Part shown: piece by piece, positions 28,740 through 32,654 of the stretch
Numbering within the stretch: the first letter of the stretch is position 1
Layout of the letters: each line of letters opens with the position of its first letter
Origin: Chitinophagia bacterium
GTDB lineage: Bacteria > Bacteroidota > Bacteroidia > Chitinophagales > Saprospiraceae
DNA: 32,654 bases
Direction: 5' to 3'
Assembly: GCA_009923745.1 (NCBI GenBank)
Contig: RFSX01000006.1
Coordinates: forward strand, 1-32,654
The notes under the pieces: model-generated
The model's input: only the letters and a program-made list of their open reading frames with translations
Databases searched by the model: none
Told to the model about the DNA's origin: nothing
Made by a program: the position numbers and the translations under genes

Positions 28740-29728
28740 ATTCAGGATTTGAGTTTCTCCATCCCTGGTTTCTGGCTTTGATGCTCTTTTTGCCGTTTGT
28801 ATGGTATTGGACGCGCATGGCTGGTAAGCCCAAACTTACATTGCCCCATATTGATCAGTTTTCAGCTAAGCCCGCTTTACGAAGCCGTTTGAGAACCTAT
28901 CTGCCGGTTTTAAGATACCTGGGGCTGATCGCCTTAATCATTGCGCTCGCTAGACCGCGACAAGTTCTGAAAGAAGAAGAAGTACGTGCGGAAGGAATTG
29001 ATATAATCATGGTTATGGATTTATCAAGCAGTATGCTTGCCCGTGATTTTGAGCCGGATCGATTGACAGTGAGTAAGGAGACTGCTAAAAACTTTATTGA
29101 TAAGAGACCCTATGACAGGATAGGACTGGTAGTATTCGCTGGAGAAAGTTTTACACAGAGCCCTTTGACTACAGATCACAGGATTGTAAAAGAATTCCTG
29201 GGATCATTGGAGTCAGGTATGCTGGAAGATGGAACAGCTATCGGCATGGGTCTGGCTTCCGCAGTAAACCGTCTAAAAGAAAGTGATTCGGAAAGCAAGG
29301 TCGTCATTCTACTCACTGACGGTGTAAATAATGCAGGTTATATTAAGCCTATGACGGCCGCCCAAATAGCTCGTGAGTTAAATATCCGGGTATATACTAT
29401 TGGTATAGGCTCAATGGGAGAAGCAATATCCCCTATCAGCAGACGGAGTGATGGGAGATATATATTTGGTTTATCACGCGTGGAAATTGACGAGGAACTT
29501 TTGACGGAGTTATCTCAGCTTACAGGAGGCAAATACTTCAGGGCAACAGATGAAGCAGGTCTCCAGCGCGTCTATGCAGAAATAGATAAGCTTGAAAAAA
29601 CAGAAATCCAATTAAACGTGTACAAAAGATATTCGGAAGAATATCGGTTTTTCTTACTTCTTGCATTTATAACTCTTGGCTTGGAATTCTTGTTGCGGTA
29701 CAGTGTGCTGAGCAAGCTTTCTGAATAA
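28736..29728 (+). CDS. batA: BatA-like VWA domain membrane protein
   Basis: This 330-residue protein has two N-terminal membrane helices (about residues 8-25 and 58-72), a periplasmic or cytoplasmic VWA domain from about 88 with the metal-site MIDAS DLSSS (Asp95, Ser97, Ser99) and VILLTDGVNN near 189-198, and a C-terminal helix (about 304-323). This matches BatA of the aerotolerance operon. In Bacteroidota batB, a TPR gene batC and batD usually follow; here the coding run ends after batA. Confidence 0.9.
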   Translation: MNSGFEFLHPWFLALMLFLPFVWYWTRMAGKPKLTLPHIDQFSAKPALRSRLRTYLPVLRYLGLIALIIALARPRQVLKEEEVRAEGIDIIMVMDLSSSMLARDFEPDRLTVSKETAKNFIDKRPYDRIGLVVFAGESFTQSPLTTDHRIVKEFLGSLESGMLEDGTAIGMGLASAVNRLKESDSESKVVILLTDGVNNAGYIKPMTAAQIARELNIRVYTIGIGSMGEAISPISRRSDGRYIFGLSRVEIDEELLTELSQLTGGKYFRATDEAGLQRVYAEIDKLEKTEIQLNVYKRYSEEYRFFLLLAFITLGLEFLLRYSVLSKLSE

Positions 29729-30117
29729 AAAAGAAGAGCTTTCTAAACTTGATCACAAGAATTTACTGAAAAGAAGATTGTAAAGATTCATTCCCATTTA
29801 AAAAAGGCAAAGCCCATTGAACGTATCCAATCACTTATCATAAAACCATTAATATTGAGCAGTTCTTCTTCAACAATAAGAACTGCTAAAGCTAATCTGC
29901 CTGTATATCAGTTAGACGTGAATTAGATAAATAGGACATGAATTGACTGCTAGTTTACAATTTTTAAGACCTTTTATCAAGATATTCTAGTTATTCATAT
30001 TCAAGACTTAACATATGTACCATTCAGACCATTTGTCTGATTTTCAGAAGATTAAGGCCGATTGCTGTGATTAAACGCAAGAATATCAATACATTTATTG
30101 TCTAAGTTGAGTACGCT
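29729..30117. other. Non-coding gap with one strong inverted repeat
   Basis: This 389-nt gap contains no convincing ORF in any frame that I read, and no remnant of batB could be found. The only clear structure is a perfect inverted repeat at 29858-29867 / 29878-29887, reported separately, and a weak TCAGAC...GTCTGA hairpin at 30024-30040 followed by four Ts. No exact TAnnTTTG element was seen in front of the giant gene. Confidence 0.6.
29858..29887. repeat. 10-bp perfect inverted repeat with 10-nt loop
   Basis: AGCAGTTCTT (29858-29867) and AAGAACTGCT (29878-29887) are exact reverse complements. No T run follows on either strand, so it is not a classical intrinsic terminator. It may stabilise the 3' end of the bat mRNA or bind a protein. 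Confidence 0.6.
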
Positions 30118-32654
30118 TTGAAGCAGCAGACCTTCTCCCTTTTAATTTCTTTGGTTTTAGGCGTGTCGATGAATTCATTGACGGCACAGAATAACTGTAT
30201 GGAAATACCTGATATCGGTGGTGGCACCTGCACAGGTTGCGCCCCTCCGGGATGGGATATATGGCTGCTTACCCCAGATGTGGTTAACGGAACAAATTGG
30301 GTCGCATGTGCTCTTTCAGGCGTTGGCACATCGCCTAGTGGCGGCAACATGATCATCCTGGATGGCAGTCCAACCAATGTGGAGGGCGTATCTGTTGAAG
30401 TTACGGGCCTAACTCCAGGCACGGTTTATAATATTGGCTTTTACTGGACTGAAGCGTATGCTCAATGCGGTCTTCTAGGTTACGGTGGTGGCGATCTGCT
30501 CATGATTATCGATGGCTTTGAGTATTCCTTCTCAGGTGCCGATGATTGGGAGCTGGCTGAAATATGTTATGGTGCCACCAGTACCAGTGTCGAGATTTTT
30601 CTAACCATCGAATCAGATGACGCCGGCTTGATCGTAATCGATTCCGGAATCTGCGAAGAATTCGAAACCTGTTGTGACCTCGTTGTTGAAGCCGATAACT
30701 CTTATGATATATGCCCAGGCGAATCCATACAACTGGATGCAGAATTTTCTGAAGAGACAGGCACTGTGTCTGTTGAGTGGACATGCCAGCCTGATGATGG
30801 CCTCGACTTTCTAGATGACAGATTTGCTTTAAATCCAATCTTTGAAGTGCCCCTTAATGGCGAATTTGATGGCGAGAGATACATATTTACATTATCCGTC
30901 ACGGATGACGTGTGTACTCGAGAAGAAGAAGTCATCATAGATGTAACGCCCTATATAATTCCAGAATTTGAAATTAGAATTTGTGACCTCTTTGAAGATT
31001 TCCTATTGCCAGAAGTATCAGATGACGGCTACACAGGAAGCTGGTCAGGTGACTTTGACTTTGGATCCCTGGGTGGCACCATCCAGGAATACATTTTCAC
31101 CCTTGACCCTGAGCAGGATAATTGCCTGGAGTCACAATCGTATTTTGTAGAAATCGAAGCCTCCGGGCCAACAACTTTTGATCTGAAAGAGGCCTTTTGC
31201 CAACTGGATCCAAAAGAATATGATTTACCGGTCAACAGTCTCGAGGGATATACAGGACTTTGGGAAATCACCTTTATATCACCGGAAAATCTGACGCCCG
31301 ATTTTTATACCTTCTACTTTTTCCCTGACCTGGATATACATTGTGCGTTACCCTTTGAATACAATTTTGAAATCCGTAATGCCGATAGTCTGAGTTTCAA
31401 TATTCCAACGAGTTTCTGTGTTCAACAAGATGACTATGGTTTACCGTCTGCTTCCCTTGAAGGCATCCAGGGACGCTGGGATGAAGACACCATATATACC
31501 GACATAGCTGGTGTTGTAAGATCTGTTGTTTTTACACCTGAAGAAATTGAGGATTGCTACTTCGAATATGAGCATACTTATGAAATCACGGACAAGCTTG
31601 AGATCAGTTTTCCCATTGCAGATACATTATGCAGAAGAATAGGCTATTATGAATTGGATACTCTCAGCAATGAAGGATACTCGGGGACCTGGGATCCGCC
31701 CGCCTTTCTTTTGGACACAATAAGTTCAGATTTTGTCCGCTCTGTCTGGACACCCAATACTGGTCAATCTGTTTGCCTCAGTGAAACAGAAATAATAATC
31801 CAGCTAAAGCCTGTCGTCGAGACAACAATCGAATTACCTGGAAGATATTGCCAGAACTCTGGTGTCTTTGTGCTACCGAACATCTCCACTATGAATGCTA
31901 TTCCCGGAAGCTGGGATGATAATCTAATTGAAACGGATAGTCTTGACCCCGGGACATATACCAGGAGTTTTCTCCCGGACATGGGCTTTTGCTACAGTGA
32001 CTTTCAGTACAGTTTTGAAATAGTTGAAGAGCAAACACCAAGTTTTAATCTGATAACCGGACTTTGTGAAAGCCAGCCTGCTATCACTCTTCCGCTTATT
32101 TCAAATGAGGGATTTACGGGCCAATGGAGTATCCCGGAAATCGACCCTTCGGCTATTCCAACGAATACGATAAGAAGTATATTCACCCCTGATGCAAAAG
32201 ATTCCTTATGCCTTTTGGATTATGAAGTTGAATTCGTTTTAGATGAAAAAATAGACCCTGCCTTTTCATTAGACTCAATTATTTGCTCTGAATTAGCTAC
32301 TTTAGAATTTCCTTCCACTGCTGATAATGGCATTGCAGGAGAGTGGAGTACAAGCTTGCTTGACTTTCAGAATATAAGTACGCAGGAGTTTAGCAATTAT
32401 TTCCTGCCTGAGGATACTGCATGCTACAACCCCATAGAGCTAGAATTTCAATTGATACGGGCCGATTTGCTGACGGTTACCAAACAAGACTTGAGTGATT
32501 GTTATGCTGACGATGGATTGATTGAGATTAACGGAGGAAACAACAATTTTGAGTATTCTATTGACGGAGGAATAAGCTGGACAAATAACAGCACATTTAA
32601 CGGTCTTCAAACAGGCGATTATATTGTGATGGCACGTTCTACCCTGGATACATT
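30118..32654 (+). CDS. Giant secreted repeat protein with SprB repeat, 3' end beyond the window
   Basis: The frame is open from 30106 to the end of the window. The likely start is TTG at 30118, because it gives a good signal peptide (MKQQTFSLLISLVLGV, ending near LTAQ, residue 24); the first in-frame ATG at 30169 would remove it. The next part (about 25-190) looks like a jelly-roll domain (GWDIWLLTPDVVNG, GLTPGTVYNIGFYW), followed by a PKD-like domain to about residue 285. Then come seven tandem units of 71-74 residues with a G-x-x-G-x-W core and two cysteines each, and at the end (about 32475-32640) a SprB-type repeat (SDCYADDGLIEI, YSIDGG). The protein is probably a type IX secretion substrate, a surface adhesin or gliding-related protein; the C-terminal sorting domain would be outside the window. 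Confidence 0.8.
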   Translation, partial: MKQQTFSLLISLVLGVSMNSLTAQNNCMEIPDIGGGTCTGCAPPGWDIWLLTPDVVNGTNWVACALSGVGTSPSGGNMIILDGSPTNVEGVSVEVTGLTPGTVYNIGFYWTEAYAQCGLLGYGGGDLLMIIDGFEYSFSGADDWELAEICYGATSTSVEIFLTIESDDAGLIVIDSGICEEFETCCDLVVEADNSYDICPGESIQLDAEFSEETGTVSVEWTCQPDDGLDFLDDRFALNPIFEVPLNGEFDGERYIFTLSVTDDVCTREEEVIIDVTPYIIPEFEIRICDLFEDFLLPEVSDDGYTGSWSGDFDFGSLGGTIQEYIFTLDPEQDNCLESQSYFVEIEASGPTTFDLKEAFCQLDPKEYDLPVNSLEGYTGLWEITFISPENLTPDFYTFYFFPDLDIHCALPFEYNFEIRNADSLSFNIPTSFCVQQDDYGLPSASLEGIQGRWDEDTIYTDIAGVVRSVVFTPEEIEDCYFEYEHTYEITDKLEISFPIADTLCRRIGYYELDTLSNEGYSGTWDPPAFLLDTISSDFVRSVWTPNTGQSVCLSETEIIIQLKPVVETTIELPGRYCQNSGVFVLPNISTMNAIPGSWDDNLIETDSLDPGTYTRSFLPDMGFCYSDFQYSFEIVEEQTPSFNLITGLCESQPAITLPLISNEGFTGQWSIPEIDPSAIPTNTIRSIFTPDAKDSLCLLDYEVEFVLDEKIDPAFSLDSIICSELATLEFPSTADNGIAGEWSTSLLDFQNISTQEFSNYFLPEDTACYNPIELEFQLIRADLLTVTKQDLSDCYADDGLIEINGGNNNFEYSIDGGISWTNNSTFNGLQTGDYIVMARSTLDT
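30960..32460 (+). repeat. Seven tandem divergent protein repeats, 71-74 codons each
   Basis: The conserved Trp codons lie at 31042, 31261, 31477, 31690, 31912, 32125 and 32344, so the spacing is 73, 72, 71, 74, 71 and 73 codons. The cores read GYTGSW, GYTGLW, GIQGRW, GYSGTW, AIPGSW, GFTGQW and GIAGEW. Each unit has an LP or similar motif before the core, and a Cys before and after it. The DNA itself is not repetitive, so the duplication is old. Confidence 0.85.

Noticed and set aside
30024-30044. Terminator TCAGAC-CATTT-GTCTGA plus four Ts
   Set aside because: The stem is only six pairs and the T run short; it lies close to the giant gene rather than to batA, so it is not a convincing terminator.

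Overview
This window looks like the chromosome of a member of the Bacteroidota, probably near the Saprospiria. The evidence is several promoters with the phylum's -7 element TAnnTTTG, a TonB-dependent receptor, a MoxR/DUF58/BatA cluster, a conserved isomerase/epimerase and Gfo/Idh/MocA set, a GyrB without the enterobacterial insertion, and a very long secreted protein ending (within the window) in a SprB-type repeat. No tRNA, rRNA, CRISPR array, insertion sequence or prophage was seen.

Layout. (1) 1-2442: the end of an M23 peptidase, a small HAD-like phosphatase, a TIGR01777-type epimerase on the opposite strand, and a DUF1295 membrane protein. (2) 2445-3216, minus: a decayed DNA-alkylation-repair (AlkC-like) pseudogene. 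(3) 3255-15062, minus: a tight run of eight genes, read in the order glgB, glgA, glgC, GH31 alpha-glucosidase, TIM-barrel isomerase, YhhN protein, TonB-dependent receptor, second TIM-barrel protein with a Tat-like leader. Several neighbours overlap by 4 nt. This is a glycogen-synthesis operon extended by sugar-handling genes. (4) 15111-15886: no intact gene, but a decayed DUF6265-type lipoprotein gene, an isolated terminator-like hairpin, and two identical-architecture palindromes in front of an orphan BlaI-type repressor. (5) 16430-19247, minus: Gfo/Idh/MocA oxidoreductase and a DUF885 zinc-peptidase-like protein. (6) 19372-24983: housekeeping genes prfC, gyrB and ahcY on the plus strand, each with its own promoter, with a small membrane protein on the minus strand between prfC and gyrB. 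(7) 25033-25644: an unrecognised secreted protein. (8) 25803-29728: moxR, DUF58, a BatD-like/DUF4381-like membrane protein and batA, an operon that stops without batB/batC. (9) 30118-32654 and beyond: a giant secreted protein with seven divergent repeats of 71-74 residues, whose start appears to be TTG.

How the parts fit: GlgC makes ADP-glucose, GlgA extends the glucan and GlgB branches it; the GH31 enzyme could release glucose from alpha-glucans, and the downstream TIM-barrel proteins and receptor suggest uptake and processing of a sugar-like substrate, but that link is only inferred from gene order. The strongest less-ordinary observations are the two pseudogenes, the BlaI double operator without a BlaR1 partner, and the repeat architecture of the giant protein. 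I did not see a clearly new multi-gene system.
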